A stretch of 41,828 bases of DNA from Nocardia wallacei (GCF_029868745.1 NZ_JARWOP010000169.1:1-41828); one strand, 5' to 3'; positions 22,221-33,514 are shown, counted from the first letter of the stretch. Notes: generated from the letters alone by a model not told the origin. Numbers and translations are program-made.

Positions 22221-23228
22221 CTACAGCGCCCGCAGGCGGGGGGCGAGGTCGCGCTGGAAGAGGTCGAGGAAGCGGCGTTGGTCGTGGCCGGGGGCGTGGA
22301 AGACGAGGTGGTTCAGGCCTGCGTCTATGTAGGGCTTGATGAGGGATACGGCCTCGTCGGGGTCGCTGGCTACGATCCAGCGCTTGGCGATCTGCTCGAT
22401 GGGGAGGGCGTCGGCGGCGGCTTCCATTTCGATCGGGTCGGTGATGGAGTGCTTCTGCTCGGCGGTCAGGGACAGCGGGGCCCAGAAGCGCGTGTTCTCC
22501 AGTGCGAGTTCGGGATCGGTGTCGTAGGAGATCTTGATTTCGATCATGCGGTCGATGTCGTCCACCGTGCGACCGGCCTTGGCCGCGCCTTCGGTGACCG
22601 CCGGCATCAGCTTCTCGGTGTAGAGGTCCATGCCCTTGCCGGAGGTGCAGATGAAACCGTCACCGGCGCGGCCCGCGTACTTGGCCACCAGCGGACCGCC
22701 CGCGGCGACATAGATCGGGATGCCGCCCTTGGGCACGTCGTAGATGGAGGCGCCGACCGTGTTGTAGTACTGGCCCTCGAAGCTCACCCGGTCACCGGTC
22801 CACAGGGCACGCATCAGGTCGACGGACTCCCGCAGCCGCCCGAACCGCTCCTTGAACTCCGGCCACTCGCCCTGGTAGCCGGTGGCGATCTCGTTGAGCG
22901 CCTCGCCGGTCCCGACGCCGAGCATGATGCGGTCGGGGTACAGACATCCCATGGTCGCGAATGCCTGCGCGATCACGGCCGGGTTGTAGCGGAAGGTGGG
23001 GGTCAGGACCGAGGTGCCGAGCTGGATCCGCTTGGTGCGCTCGCCGACCGCGGTCATCCACGCCAGCGAGAACGGCGCGTGCCCGCCCTCGTGCCGCCAC
23101 GGCTGGAAATGGTCGCTGACCGTGGCGCTGTCGAGTCCGTGCTCCTCGACCAGAACCCCGAGCTCCACCAGCTCCCGGGGGCCGAACTGTTCCGCCGACG
23201 CCTTGTACCCGAGCTTGAGTCCACTCAC
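22221..23228 (-). CDS. fgd1: F420-dependent glucose-6-phosphate dehydrogenase Fgd1
   Basis: A 335-residue LLM-class enzyme (M. tuberculosis Fgd1 is 336 residues). It oxidises glucose 6-phosphate to phosphogluconolactone and produces reduced F420. [39 protein letters not shown] with D39, catalytic H40 and W44, [50 protein letters not shown] and [19 protein letters not shown] are nearly identical to the mycobacterial protein. The GTG at 23226-23228 has AGGAG seven bases upstream and gives the family length; an ATG 27 codons earlier is less likely. It is the electron source for the two F420-type enzymes next to it. Confidence 0.97.
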   Translation of the reverse strand: MSGLKLGYKASAEQFGPRELVELGVLVEEHGLDSATVSDHFQPWRHEGGHAPFSLAWMTAVGERTKRIQLGTSVLTPTFRYNPAVIAQAFATMGCLYPDRIMLGVGTGEALNEIATGYQGEWPEFKERFGRLRESVDLMRALWTGDRVSFEGQYYNTVGASIYDVPKGGIPIYVAAGGPLVAKYAGRAGDGFICTSGKGMDLYTEKLMPAVTEGAAKAGRTVDDIDRMIEIKISYDTDPELALENTRFWAPLSLTAEQKHSITDPIEMEAAADALPIEQIAKRWIVASDPDEAVSLIKPYIDAGLNHLVFHAPGHDQRRFLDLFQRDLAPRLRAL

Positions 23229-23459
23229 TGCGCCACTCCTGTTCGTCGCTTGCGTGCTGTGGGGCGGGGCCCCGTCGACCGAGTGCAGCGCCGGGCTGCC
23301 ATCGGCCATTCCCCAGCGCTTCTCGCGCGGCCTTCTCCGACACTAGTCAGCGCTCACGGCACACGTGCGAACGACCGTGACGACGCGGGTTGCGGATAAG
23401 TTGCCTCCGCCGAGAGCCCGCGCGGAACGGGGTTGGCGAGGCGCTGTCAGAATTGAGTG

Positions 23460-24269
23460 GTGACTGCCGACGACGAGCCCATTCTGTCCTACCTGACCGA
23501 TATGGACGGCGTGCTGGTGCACGAGGACCATCTGGTGCCGGGCGCCGACAAATTCCTGACGGAGTTGCAGGCGGCCGAGGTCCCGTTTCTGGTGCTCACC
23601 AACAACTCCATCCGCACCCCGCGCGATCTGCAGGCGCGGCTGCGGCACACCGGCCTGGACATTCCGGCCGAGGCGATCTGGACCTCGGCCCTGGCCACCG
23701 CGACCTTCCTGGACGAGCAGCGGCCCGGCGGCACCGCCTATGTGGTCGGCGAGTCGGGACTCACCACGGCGCTGCACGAGATCGGCTATGTCCTGACCGA
23801 CAGCGACCCCGACTACGTGGTCCTCGGCGAGACCCGCACCTACTCCTTCGAGGCGATCACCACCGCCATCCGGCTGGTCGAGCGCGGCGCCCGCTTCATC
23901 GCGACGAACCCGGACGCGACCGGCCCGTCTCGCGAGGGCCTGCTGCCCGCCACCGGTTCGGTCGCCGCCCTGATCACCCGCGCGACCGGCCGCGACCCGT
24001 ATTACATCGGCAAACCCAATCCGCTGATGATGCGTTCGGCCCTCCGCCGCATCGGCGCCCACTCCCAGTCCTCGGTCATGATCGGCGACCGCATGGACAC
24101 CGACGTGATCGCGGGTTTGGAGGCCGGTATGCGCACCATCCTCGTCACCTCGGGCATCTCCACCCGGGCCTCGGTCGAGCACTACCCCTACCGCCCCACC
24201 GCGGTCGTGGACTCCGTCGCCGACCTGGTAGGCCGCACCTCCGACCCGTTCTCCGTAGCGGAGGCCTGA
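23460..24269 (+). CDS. HAD-superfamily (NagD-type) sugar-phosphate phosphatase
   Basis: A 269-residue HAD subclass IIA hydrolase. Motif I is LTDMDGVL (about 12-19), motif II LTNNS, motif III lysine in IGKPNPLMM and motif IV MIGDRMDTDVIAG. The cap domain lies between motifs II and III. Likely substrates are small sugar or nucleotide phosphates. Two tandem GTG codons (23457 and 23460) could start it; the second lies 6 bases after CAGAAT, a -10-like element, suggesting leaderless translation. It is divergent from fgd1 and convergent with the MarR gene, whose stop is 4 bases away. Confidence 0.88.
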   Translation: MTADDEPILSYLTDMDGVLVHEDHLVPGADKFLTELQAAEVPFLVLTNNSIRTPRDLQARLRHTGLDIPAEAIWTSALATATFLDEQRPGGTAYVVGESGLTTALHEIGYVLTDSDPDYVVLGETRTYSFEAITTAIRLVERGARFIATNPDATGPSREGLLPATGSVAALITRATGRDPYYIGKPNPLMMRSALRRIGAHSQSSVMIGDRMDTDVIAGLEAGMRTILVTSGISTRASVEHYPYRPTAVVDSVADLVGRTSDPFSVAEA

Positions 24270-24273
24270 ACCC

Positions 24274-26504
<2,231 letters not shown>

Positions 26505-27725
26505 TCAGCTCAGCGCCTGTTCCAGATCGCCGAGCAGATCCTCCACGTCCTCCAGGCCGATCGAGATCCGCACCACGCCGTCGGTAATCCCCACGGCCGC
26601 ACGGCCTTCCGCCCCCATCGCGCGATGCGTGGTGGTGGCCGGATGCGTGATCAGCGTCTTGGCGTCGCCGAGATTGTTGGAGATGTCGACGACCCGCAGC
26701 CGGTTCAGCACCTCGAACGCGCGCTTCTTCGCCGCGTCGTCACCGCTGCCGGACGCGAGTTCGAAGGTGACGACGGTACCGCCCGCCGACATCTGTTCGC
26801 GCGCCAGCGTGTGCTGCGGATGTGATTGCAGGAAGGGATATTTCGTCCAGGACACGGCGGGATGCCGCTCCAGGAACTCGGCCACCCGCAGCGCCGACTC
26901 CGCGGACTGGCGCACCCGCAGCGGCATGGTCTCCAGCCCCTTCAGCAGGGTCCAGGCGTTGAACGCGCTCAGCGCCGGGCCGGTGTGCCGCATGAGATGC
27001 TTCACCGGACCGTCGATGTAGTCGTGCGGGCCCAGAATGGCGCCGCCCAGCACCCGGCCCTGGCCGTCGATGTGCTTGGTGCCCGAATACACCACGATGT
27101 CGGCGCCCAGATCCAGGCTGCGCTGCAGCAGCGGGGTGGCGAAGACGTTGTCCAGCACCACTTTCGCGCCCGCGGCGTGCGCCAGCTCGGACACCCGCCG
27201 GACGTCGACCAAGGTCTGCATCGGGTTGGAGGGCGTCTCGAAGAACACGGCCTGGGTGGGCTGCGACAGCGCCTCCTCCCATTGGTCGAGATCCTCGCCG
27301 TCGACGAACACGGTCTCCACGCCCCAGCGCGGCAGGATCTCGTTGCAGACCACGAAACAGGACCCGAACAGGCTGCGCGCCGCCACCAGCCGATCGCCCT
27401 CGCCCAGCAGCGCCGCGAGCGCGGTGAAGACGGCCGACATGCCGCTGGCGGTCGCGAAACACGCCTCGGCGCCCTCGATCAGGCGCATCCGCTCCTCGAA
27501 CATGGCGACCGTCGGGTTGCCGTAGCGCGAGTACACGAAATGCTCGACGTCGCCGGTGAACGCGGCCTCGGCCGCCTCGGCGCTCTCGTACACGAAACCG
27601 GAGGACAGGTACAGCGCCTCGGCGGTCTCCTCGAACCCGGACCGCCGCAGCCCGCCGCGCACGCTCAGGGTCGCGGGACCCACGCCCTCGGGCAGCGGCT
27701 TGTCGAACGCGCCGCCGGTGATCAC
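26505..27725 (-). CDS. metZ: O-succinylhomoserine sulfhydrylase MetZ
   Basis: A 406-residue PLP-dependent enzyme of the Cys/Met metabolism family, the same length as I recall for M. tuberculosis MetZ. SRYGNPTVAMFEERM, CFATASGMSAVF, PSNPMQ, VVLDNVFATPLLQ and the PLP lysine K217 in VYSGTKHIDGQGRVLGG are typical. It makes homocysteine from O-succinylhomoserine and sulfide. The GTG at 27723-27725 overlaps the rhodanese stop (GTGA). It is the second gene of a minus-strand operon controlled by a SAM-IV riboswitch, so it should be switched off when S-adenosylmethionine is plentiful. Confidence 0.96.
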   Translation of the reverse strand: MITGGAFDKPLPEGVGPATLSVRGGLRRSGFEETAEALYLSSGFVYESAEAAEAAFTGDVEHFVYSRYGNPTVAMFEERMRLIEGAEACFATASGMSAVFTALAALLGEGDRLVAARSLFGSCFVVCNEILPRWGVETVFVDGEDLDQWEEALSQPTQAVFFETPSNPMQTLVDVRRVSELAHAAGAKVVLDNVFATPLLQRSLDLGADIVVYSGTKHIDGQGRVLGGAILGPHDYIDGPVKHLMRHTGPALSAFNAWTLLKGLETMPLRVRQSAESALRVAEFLERHPAVSWTKYPFLQSHPQHTLAREQMSAGGTVVTFELASGSGDDAAKKRAFEVLNRLRVVDISNNLGDAKTLITHPATTTHRAMGAEGRAAVGITDGVVRISIGLEDVEDLLGDLEQALS

Positions 27726-28144
27726 GACTGCCGCCACGGGAGTCCGAGGGCGCGCCAGCCCGCGCCGCCGCGATGCCCCTGCGGATCCAGCGGACCCTCG
27801 AAGCCCTCGAGCACGTTGAACGACGGTGCGAAACCGGCCGCGGTCGACGCGGTCGCGGCGCCGATGGAGCGCTGCCCCGACCGGCAAAGGAAGATCACGG
27901 GGGCGTCGCCGTCCGGATCCCGCTCGGCCAGCACCTGCTTCAGCTGATCGACGAACGCCGCGTTGGGAGCGCCCGTCCCGTCGACCCATTCGATCAACGC
28001 CGTCGGCCGATCGATCGAGCTGGTGTCCGGCACCCCGACGAACCGCCACTCGGCCTCGGTCCGCACGTCGATCAGAACCGCATCGGGATTGTCGCGCAAT
28101 AGATCCCACGCCTGCTTCGGGGTGATGTCGCCCGCATAACTCAC
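27722..28144 (-). CDS. Rhodanese-like sulfurtransferase (Rv0390-like)
   Basis: A 140-residue single rhodanese domain starting MSYAGDITPKQAWDLL. The active loop is CRSGQRS with Cys87, after VIFL; AVLIDVRTEAEWRFVGVPD and NVLEGFEGPLD are conserved. The GTG at 28142-28144 is preferred to one three codons earlier because AGGAGG lies 8 bases before it and the length then equals the mycobacterial protein as I recall it. It may supply sulfane sulfur or sulfide for MetZ, to which it is translationally coupled. It is the first gene after the SAM-IV riboswitch. Confidence 0.92.
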   Translation of the reverse strand: MSYAGDITPKQAWDLLRDNPDAVLIDVRTEAEWRFVGVPDTSSIDRPTALIEWVDGTGAPNAAFVDQLKQVLAERDPDGDAPVIFLCRSGQRSIGAATASTAAGFAPSFNVLEGFEGPLDPQGHRGGAGWRALGLPWRQS

Positions 28145-28164
28145 TTCTCGCACCTCCTGAGAAT

Positions 28165-28282
28165 CCGCACTTGCCGCACCGTGAGGACACCGGTGCGTGG
28201 CCAGGTCGTCACCCGGAGCACCCCACCGCGGAGGAGGGTTGCCGACCAGCGAGCCGGGGCTTCGCGCTGGCGCTCATGACCT
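28165..28282 (-). ncRNA. SAM-IV riboswitch
   Basis: On the minus strand the RNA starts AGGTCATGAGCGCCAGC, continues with AAGCCCCGGC, GCTGGTCGGCAACCCTCC, CGCGGTGGGGTGC and CCGGGTGACGACC, which I recognise as the SAM-IV consensus (related to SAM-I but with its own pseudoknots). A following hairpin (28175-28181 with 28191-28197) separates the core from the ribosome site AGGAGG at 28152-28157. There is no U-tract, so control of translation initiation is more likely than termination. The downstream genes, rhodanese and metZ, belong to methionine synthesis, the usual SAM-IV target. Confidence 0.93.
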
Positions 28283-28319
28283 GAAATTGAGAGTGCCCGG
28301 TCACGAGGTCGCATGTCAA
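28283..28319 (-). promoter_or_regulatory. Promoter of the SAM-IV-rhodanese-metZ transcript
   Basis: Minus-strand TTGACA (28319-28314) is a perfect -35. After 18 bases comes CACTCT (28295-28290), a weak -10. The predicted start near 28283 is one base from the first recognisable riboswitch base, which supports both calls. Confidence 0.65.
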
Positions 28320-28327
28320 ACCTCCGT

Positions 28328-28765
28328 TCACGGCCGGTCGCAGATCAGCCAGGTGCCGTCGGCACGGGTCAAACTCCAGGTCGACGTGGTTTCGCGGCCG
28401 TCGATCCGGCTGGTCACCGCGGCCCGGGCGTGGTCGCCCTCGACGGCCGTGTCGGCGACCTTCACGATCTCGACCTCCTTGCCGACGGCGTCCGGCCCCA
28501 GGGGCGAACGGGCGGCGTCGAAGCCGCGGCAGGCGGTCGTGGCGCGGCGGTCGGCATTCGAATCCGCCTGCGCGGTGGCGAAATCGCGCGCCGCGATCGC
28601 GACCCGGTCGGTGTCTGTGAGATTCTTCTCAGCCGGCCGGGTCAGCGCGAGCGCGACGATGCCCGCGAGCACCAGCACCGCCACCACCGCGGCCGCCAGG
28701 AACGGGACCGGGGACTTGATGCTGTCGCGCTGGTCGATCGGGGTCGGCTCGTCGGCGTCGGTCAT
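28328..28765 (-). CDS. Small single-pass membrane protein with extracytoplasmic domain, function unknown
   Basis: A 145-residue protein. Residues 1-19 are polar and cytoplasmic; residues 21-42 (PVPFLAAAVVAVLVLAGIVALAL) are one membrane helix; the rest is an extracytoplasmic domain of about 100 residues ending STWSLTRADGTWLICDRP. The pattern with paired Cys near 79 and the C-terminus resembles the NTF2-like/DUF4878 proteins common in Nocardia and mycobacteria, where the terminal W-x-IC strand is typical. It is expressed on the minus strand upstream of, but not within, the riboswitch operon; its stop is 9 bases before the promoter. No function is assigned. Confidence 0.75.
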   Translation of the reverse strand: MTDADEPTPIDQRDSIKSPVPFLAAAVVAVLVLAGIVALALTRPAEKNLTDTDRVAIAARDFATAQADSNADRRATTACRGFDAARSPLGPDAVGKEVEIVKVADTAVEGDHARAAVTSRIDGRETTSTWSLTRADGTWLICDRP

Positions 28766-28968
28766 GCGTCGATCATCCCTGGTGGGCCGGAGTGCCGCAG
28801 ATCACATAGGCATTTCCCGGCGGATCCCGGGAATAACGATCACGGCGACCACCGATAGACTCAACAGAATGCCCGGCCCAGGCCGGGTCCGGACCACATC
28901 CCGGACAGCAACGAAGCAGCATCGAGCGGATGTCGGATCGGCGGGGTGCGGCCCGGCCCATACGTCAA

Positions 28969-28984
28969 CTTAGCCTAAGCTAAG
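28969..28984. promoter_or_regulatory. DtxR/IdeR-like iron box candidate upstream of the ferredoxin reductase gene
   Basis: CTTAGC-CTAA-GCTAAG is an inverted repeat with 6-base arms in an AT-rich island. It contains TTAG and CTAAG units like the IdeR box (TTAGGTTAGGCTAACCTAA) but lacks the full 19-base match. TAAGCT (28976-28981) inside it could be a -10 element. It lies 68 bases upstream of the gene start. Confidence 0.45.
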
Positions 28985-29051
28985 AAAGACGGCTGAATAA
29001 CGCGGCTGAGTACATGACGACAGAGTTCTCTACCAGAGGGTGCGCGTAAGA

Positions 29052-30440
29052 ATGACGGAATACAGTGCGACCAACCCACTGCGCATTGCGATCGTGGGCG
29101 CCGGACCGGCCGGAATCTACGCCGCCGACGCCCTGATGAAGTCCGATGCCGAGGTGAGCATCGACCTGTACGAGCGGATGCCCGCACCGTTCGGGCTCAT
29201 TCGCTACGGGGTCGCTCCCGACCATCCGCGCATCAAAGGCATCGTCACCGCACTGCACAAGGTCCTCGACAAGCCGCAGGTGCGGCTGCTCGGCAACATC
29301 GACTACGGCACCGACATCACGCTGTCGGACATGCGGCAGTTCTACGACGCGGTGATCTTCTCCACCGGCGCCAACGCCGACCGTGCCCTGCCCGTGCCCG
29401 GCATCGATCTGGACGGCTCCTACGGCGCCGCCGACTTCGTCTCCTGGTACGACGGCCACCCCGACGTGCCGCGTTCCTGGCCTCTCGACGCCGAGAAGGT
29501 GGCCGTGCTGGGCGTCGGCAACGTCGCGCTCGACGTGGCGCGCGTGCTCGCCAAGACCGGCGACGAACTGCTGCCGACCGAGATCCCGCCGAACGTCTAC
29601 GAGGGCCTCCAGCACAACAAGGCGCTCGAGGTGCACGTGTTCGGCCGCCGCGGTCCCGCGCAGGCCAAGTTCACGCCGCTGGAGCTGCGCGAGCTGGACC
29701 ACTCGCCGACCATCGAGGTCATCGTCGACCCCGAGGACATCGACTACGACGAGGGCTCCGAGGCCGCCCGCCGCCACTCCAAGCAGGTCGACATGGTCTG
29801 CAACACCCTGGAGCAGTGGGCGATCCGCGACGTCGGCAATCGGCCGCACAAGCTGTTCCTGCACTTCTTCGAATCGCCGCACGAGATCCTCGGCGAGGAC
29901 GGCAAGGTCGTCGGGCTGCGCACCGAGCGCACCCAGCTCGACGGCACCGGCAACGTGAAGGGCACCGGCGACTACAACGAGTGGGACGTCCAGGCCGTGT
30001 ACCGGGCCGTCGGCTACCTGTCGCAGAACATCCCGCAGCTGCCCTTCGACGAGCAGGCCGGCACCGTCCCGAACGAGGCGGGCCGGGTGCTCGCCGACGA
30101 CAACGCCGACGATCCGGCGCAGCGATTCGTGCCCGCCACCTACGTCACCGGCTGGATCAAGCGCGGCCCCGTCGGCCTGATCGGCCACACCAAGGGCGAC
30201 GCCAACGAGACCATCGCCTGCCTGCTCGACGACGCCGCGAACTTCACCCCCGCCGCCGAGCGCGAGCCGGAGGCCGTGACCACGTGGCTGGAGGAGAAGG
30301 GCATCCCGTTCACCACCTGGGCGGGCTGGTACCGGCTGGACGCGCACGAGCGGTCGCTCGGCGAGCCGCAGGGCCGCGAGCGCGTCAAGGTGGTCGAGCG
30401 GCACGAGATGCTCGCCGCCAGCGAACCGCACAAAGCCTGA
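29052..30440 (+). CDS. Adrenodoxin-reductase-type NADPH-ferredoxin reductase (FprA family)
   Basis: A 462-residue flavoprotein. The FAD-binding loop is IAIVGAGPAGIYAADAL (12-28); APFGLIRYGVAPDHPRIKGI is the adrenodoxin-reductase hallmark; the NADP site is VAVLGVGNVALDVARVL; HVFGRRGPAQAKFTPLELREL follows; VTGWIKRGPVGLIGHTKGDANET is the C-terminal FAD contact. It passes electrons from NADPH to ferredoxins, serving P450s or iron metabolism. It has the FprA fold but is not a close copy of M. tuberculosis FprA, so a symbol is withheld. An iron-box-like palindrome upstream suggests control by iron. The ribosome site is weak; GTG at 29040 is an alternative start. Confidence 0.93.
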   Translation: MTEYSATNPLRIAIVGAGPAGIYAADALMKSDAEVSIDLYERMPAPFGLIRYGVAPDHPRIKGIVTALHKVLDKPQVRLLGNIDYGTDITLSDMRQFYDAVIFSTGANADRALPVPGIDLDGSYGAADFVSWYDGHPDVPRSWPLDAEKVAVLGVGNVALDVARVLAKTGDELLPTEIPPNVYEGLQHNKALEVHVFGRRGPAQAKFTPLELRELDHSPTIEVIVDPEDIDYDEGSEAARRHSKQVDMVCNTLEQWAIRDVGNRPHKLFLHFFESPHEILGEDGKVVGLRTERTQLDGTGNVKGTGDYNEWDVQAVYRAVGYLSQNIPQLPFDEQAGTVPNEAGRVLADDNADDPAQRFVPATYVTGWIKRGPVGLIGHTKGDANETIACLLDDAANFTPAAEREPEAVTTWLEEKGIPFTTWAGWYRLDAHERSLGEPQGRERVKVVERHEMLAASEPHKA

Positions 30441-30485
30441 GACAAACGCACGGCCGTTACCACGGCTTACGCATTCGTCACCGTT

Positions 30486-31376
30486 GTGAGGCATGCTGAT
30501 CACGTGTTCGATGCCCATGTCCACCTCATCGATCCGCGGTTCCCGCTGAGCGAGAACGAGGGCTACCTGCCGCGGCCCTACACCATCGCCGACTATCGAA
30601 AGCGCATGTCGCGCTTCGACATCGACGGTGGCGCCGTGGTCAGCGCGTCGTTCCAGGGCACCGATACCGGCTTCATGCGGGCCGCGCTGGCCGAACTCGG
30701 GCCGAACTGGGTGGGTGTGCTGAACCCGGATCCCGATGCCTCCGACGAACAGATCGCCGAGCTGGACCGGGCGGGCGTGCGCGCGCTGCGGTTCAACCTC
30801 AAGCGGGCGGCCGGTGACATCGTGACGCTGACCATGGCGGCGCTGCGGGCGCACGACATCGCCGGCTGGCACGTCGAGCTGTACATCGACGGGTCGATGC
30901 TGGGTTCGCTGGAACCGGTGATCTCCAAACTGCCGGCGCTGTCGATCGACCACATGGGTATGTCCGACGACTGCCTGCCGTACCTGCTGAACCTGGTCGA
31001 CCGGGGCGCCCGGGTGAAGGCGTCGGGATTCGGCCGGGTGTCGATGAACGTGGTGTCGGCGATGCGGCGGATCCACACGGTGAACCCCGGCGCGCTGATG
31101 TTCGGCTCCGACCTGCCCGGCACCCGCGCCGGTCGGCCGTTCCGGGATTCGGATATCGAACTGATCGCCGATGCCGTCGGCACGGACATGTACAAGGTGC
31201 TCGAGGACAACGCCCGCGCCTTCTACCGGCTGCCGGTGAAGGTGCGCGCGGCCCACGAGGAACCCGCGCCCACGCTGCCGATCCGGACCGGGGAGCCGCC
31301 GACGCTGCGGCTCGACCGCCGCGATCTACCGAAACCCGCGCCCGCCGATACCGTTCCGCTGCCGGTGATCGAGTAG
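30486..31376 (+). CDS. Amidohydrolase family 2 (TIM-barrel) protein
   Basis: A 296-residue metal-dependent hydrolase. The N-terminal metal motif is FDAHVHL (H11, H13), with ALRFNLKRAAGD, SIDHMGM (His) and LMFGSDLPGTRAGRPF (Asp) as later metal or active-site strands of the amidohydrolase-2 fold, which also includes decarboxylases and lactonases. The last 45 residues are a proline-rich tail of unknown role. GTG at 30486 or 30504 can start it; neither has a good ribosome site. It follows the ferredoxin reductase by 45 bases in the same direction and may share its transcript. Substrate unknown. Confidence 0.82.
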   Translation: MRHADHVFDAHVHLIDPRFPLSENEGYLPRPYTIADYRKRMSRFDIDGGAVVSASFQGTDTGFMRAALAELGPNWVGVLNPDPDASDEQIAELDRAGVRALRFNLKRAAGDIVTLTMAALRAHDIAGWHVELYIDGSMLGSLEPVISKLPALSIDHMGMSDDCLPYLLNLVDRGARVKASGFGRVSMNVVSAMRRIHTVNPGALMFGSDLPGTRAGRPFRDSDIELIADAVGTDMYKVLEDNARAFYRLPVKVRAAHEEPAPTLPIRTGEPPTLRLDRRDLPKPAPADTVPLPVIE

Positions 31377-31416
31377 GCCGCGGGCGGCGGCACCCTGTCG
31401 TCGTCACCTCCGACGT

Positions 31417-31435
31417 TATTGTCATACTGACAATA
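31417..31435. promoter_or_regulatory. Palindromic operator upstream of the racemase gene
   Basis: TATTGTCA-TAC-TGACAATA is a perfect inverted repeat with 8-base arms, AT-rich in a GC-rich setting, 50 bases upstream of the racemase start. TTGTCA in the left arm could be the -35 (17 bases later, TGTGCT). The form resembles TetR-family sites. Confidence 0.65.
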
Positions 31436-31484
31436 CCGGGCTGTGCTCCGGTAGAACGGGATCGACGACGAACCGAGGTAGGGC

Positions 31485-32582
31485 GTGAGCACTCCATCCG
31501 CAGCCACGAAGCAGGGCCCGCTGGCGGGCATCCGAGTTGTTGAACTGGCCGGCATCGGCCCCGGCCCGCACGCGGCGCTGCTGCTCGCGGATCTGGGCGC
31601 CGACGTGGTGCGGGTGCAGCGGCCCGGCATGCTGCCGGGGTTCATGGAGCGCCCGCAGTGGCGTGGCCGCACGATCGTCGAGGCCAATCTCAAGGACGCC
31701 GCCGACATCGAGCGGGTGCTGGGCCTGATCGAGAAGGCCGATGTGCTGATCGAGGGCTTCCGGCCGGGCGTCACCGAGCGCATGGGCCTGGGCCCCGACG
31801 CGGCCCTGGAACGCAACCCGCGCCTGGTGTACGGCCGCATGACCGGGTGGGGCCAGCACGGCCCGCTCGCCGACCGCGCGGGCCACGACATCAACTACAT
31901 CTCGCTGACCGGCGTGCTGAACGCCATCGGCCGCAAAGGTGAGCGGCCGGTGCCGCCTCTGAACATGGTCGGCGACTTCGGCGGGGGCTCGATGTTCCTG
32001 GTGTTCGGCATCCTGGCGGCGCTGGTGGAGCGGCAGAGTTCCGGTAAGGGGCAGGTCATCGATGCCGCGATGATCGACGGTGCGCTGTCGCTGTCGCACA
32101 TGATCTGGGGCATGCGCGGGGTGGGCCTGTGGTCCGACGAGCGCGGCACCAACCTCCTCGACACCGGCATGGCGTTCTACGACACCTATGAGACCTCCGA
32201 CGGCAAATACATGGCGGTCGGCTGCATCGAGCCCCAGTTCTACGCCGAGTTCCTGAAGGGCCTCGAGATCGAGCCCGAGGGCCTGCCCGCGCAGATCGAC
32301 CCGAACGGCCAGGATCAACTGCGCAAGCTGTTCACGGAGAAGTTCAAGACGAAGACCCGCGACGAGTGGGCGGCCGTCTTCGACGGCACCGACGCCTGCG
32401 TCACCCCGGTCCTCACGCTCACCGAGGCGACCGCGAACGAGCACATCACCGCCCGCGAGTCGCTGGTGGAGATCGACGGTGTCGTGCAGCACGCCCCGGC
32501 CCCCCGGTTCTCCCGCACGCCGGGCGGCATTCCCACCCCGCCGCCGTCGGAGGCCACGCCGATCGAACAGGTCTGGGCATAG
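31485..32582 (+). CDS. mcr: Alpha-methylacyl-CoA racemase (CoA-transferase family III)
   Basis: A 365-residue protein closely resembling M. tuberculosis MCR and human [32 protein letters not shown] (18-44), [17 protein letters not shown] and [23 protein letters not shown] are diagnostic. The catalytic residues H134, D164 (GDFGGG) and E249 (GCIEPQFY) are present. It epimerises 2-methylacyl-CoA esters, needed for beta-oxidation of sterol side chains and branched fatty acids. GTG at 31485 has GAGGTAG upstream. A palindromic operator at 31417-31435 suggests regulation by a TetR-like factor not encoded next to it. Confidence 0.95.
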   Translation: MSTPSAATKQGPLAGIRVVELAGIGPGPHAALLLADLGADVVRVQRPGMLPGFMERPQWRGRTIVEANLKDAADIERVLGLIEKADVLIEGFRPGVTERMGLGPDAALERNPRLVYGRMTGWGQHGPLADRAGHDINYISLTGVLNAIGRKGERPVPPLNMVGDFGGGSMFLVFGILAALVERQSSGKGQVIDAAMIDGALSLSHMIWGMRGVGLWSDERGTNLLDTGMAFYDTYETSDGKYMAVGCIEPQFYAEFLKGLEIEPEGLPAQIDPNGQDQLRKLFTEKFKTKTRDEWAAVFDGTDACVTPVLTLTEATANEHITARESLVEIDGVVQHAPAPRFSRTPGGIPTPPPSEATPIEQVWA

Positions 32583-32690
32583 CGATCTTCCAGTTGCTTT
32601 GCGGCTGAGGGACTTCGGGCTGCGCGCCTGCGGGGACATTCCGGGACCCTCTAGGCTGCGAGAGTCGCCGATCCACAGGGGGAGCCGCAA

Positions 32691-33380
32691 ATGGTCGATC
32701 CGTATCGGGCCGGGATGTCGGGACCGCCCCCACATCCCGGCCACCCGGTGCCGCAGCAGATGCCTTGGGCGCCGCCCCCTCCGGCGTATCCGGCGACACC
32801 CCGGACGAGTCGACGATCCGCCGCGACCGTGGTGGCGCTCGTCGCGTTGATCTCGACCGTGGTCGCGGATATCGCCGAGCCTTTCGTGGTGTCGGCTCGG
32901 CGCTGGCCCTACGATTCCGATCTTTCGCTGGTGGCCCTGGCCGTGGCGGCCCTGACGGCCGTGACGGGGACGGTCATGCTGCTGGTGAAAGACCAGCCGA
33001 CGGCGCGAACGCTGGCAGGGCTCGGCACCGGCGGATTGTTCCTGCATGCCGCAATAATGTTGATCGGCGGAAGCCGAGGGTGGTCGCCCGACGGGGGGCT
33101 CGAGGAGGCTCTCGAGGGCGGCCGATGGCTCATCGTCCTGGCGTTCCTGACGAATCTGGCTGCCGTTGTCGCACTACTGCTACCCGTACCCTCGGCGTCG
33201 CCACGGCCGGCGCCTTACCGGCCGACGAGCCCACCGCCCGGTGTGCCGCCGTGGCCGCAGGGCGGGCCCGGACCGGGAGCACAACCCTTCCCCGGAGCCG
33301 CGCAATTCCCAATGCCGCCCAACACTCTGCCGCCCGACGCCGCGGGTTCGCCGCCCACCCCGCCGATCCCGCCGAGCTGA
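32691..33380 (+). CDS. Proline-rich membrane protein, function unknown
   Basis: A 229-residue protein. The N-terminal 40 residues and C-terminal 60 are proline-rich and probably disordered; in between are four hydrophobic segments (about 43-64, 78-98, 105-125 and 146-166). This flanked-four-helix layout is common in actinobacterial membrane proteins with cytoplasmic proline-rich ends. The ATG is preceded by GGGGGAGCCGC, a strong ribosome site, and a -10-like TAGGCT lies at 32652-32657. It stands alone between the racemase and regulator genes. I do not recognise a family. Confidence 0.78.
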   Translation: MVDPYRAGMSGPPPHPGHPVPQQMPWAPPPPAYPATPRTSRRSAATVVALVALISTVVADIAEPFVVSARRWPYDSDLSLVALAVAALTAVTGTVMLLVKDQPTARTLAGLGTGGLFLHAAIMLIGGSRGWSPDGGLEEALEGGRWLIVLAFLTNLAAVVALLLPVPSASPRPAPYRPTSPPPGVPPWPQGGPGPGAQPFPGAAQFPMPPNTLPPDAAGSPPTPPIPPS

Positions 33381-33514
33381 CAGCGGATGGCATGGTCGGT
33401 TGACCAATTGCAGGCGTGTGGTCGTCCGGGCCGTTGATAGCAGGTGAACATTCGCCCTGGATCTGGCACGGTCTGTTCGGGCTTGGTTCGCGCCGCCCAC
33501 GATCGCTGAGGCAC

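Noticed and set aside
28980..31256. 758-codon open frame on the minus strand opposite the ferredoxin reductase and amidohydrolase genes
   Set aside because: It crosses two well-supported plus-strand genes and is low-complexity Val/His/Arg/Gly sequence.
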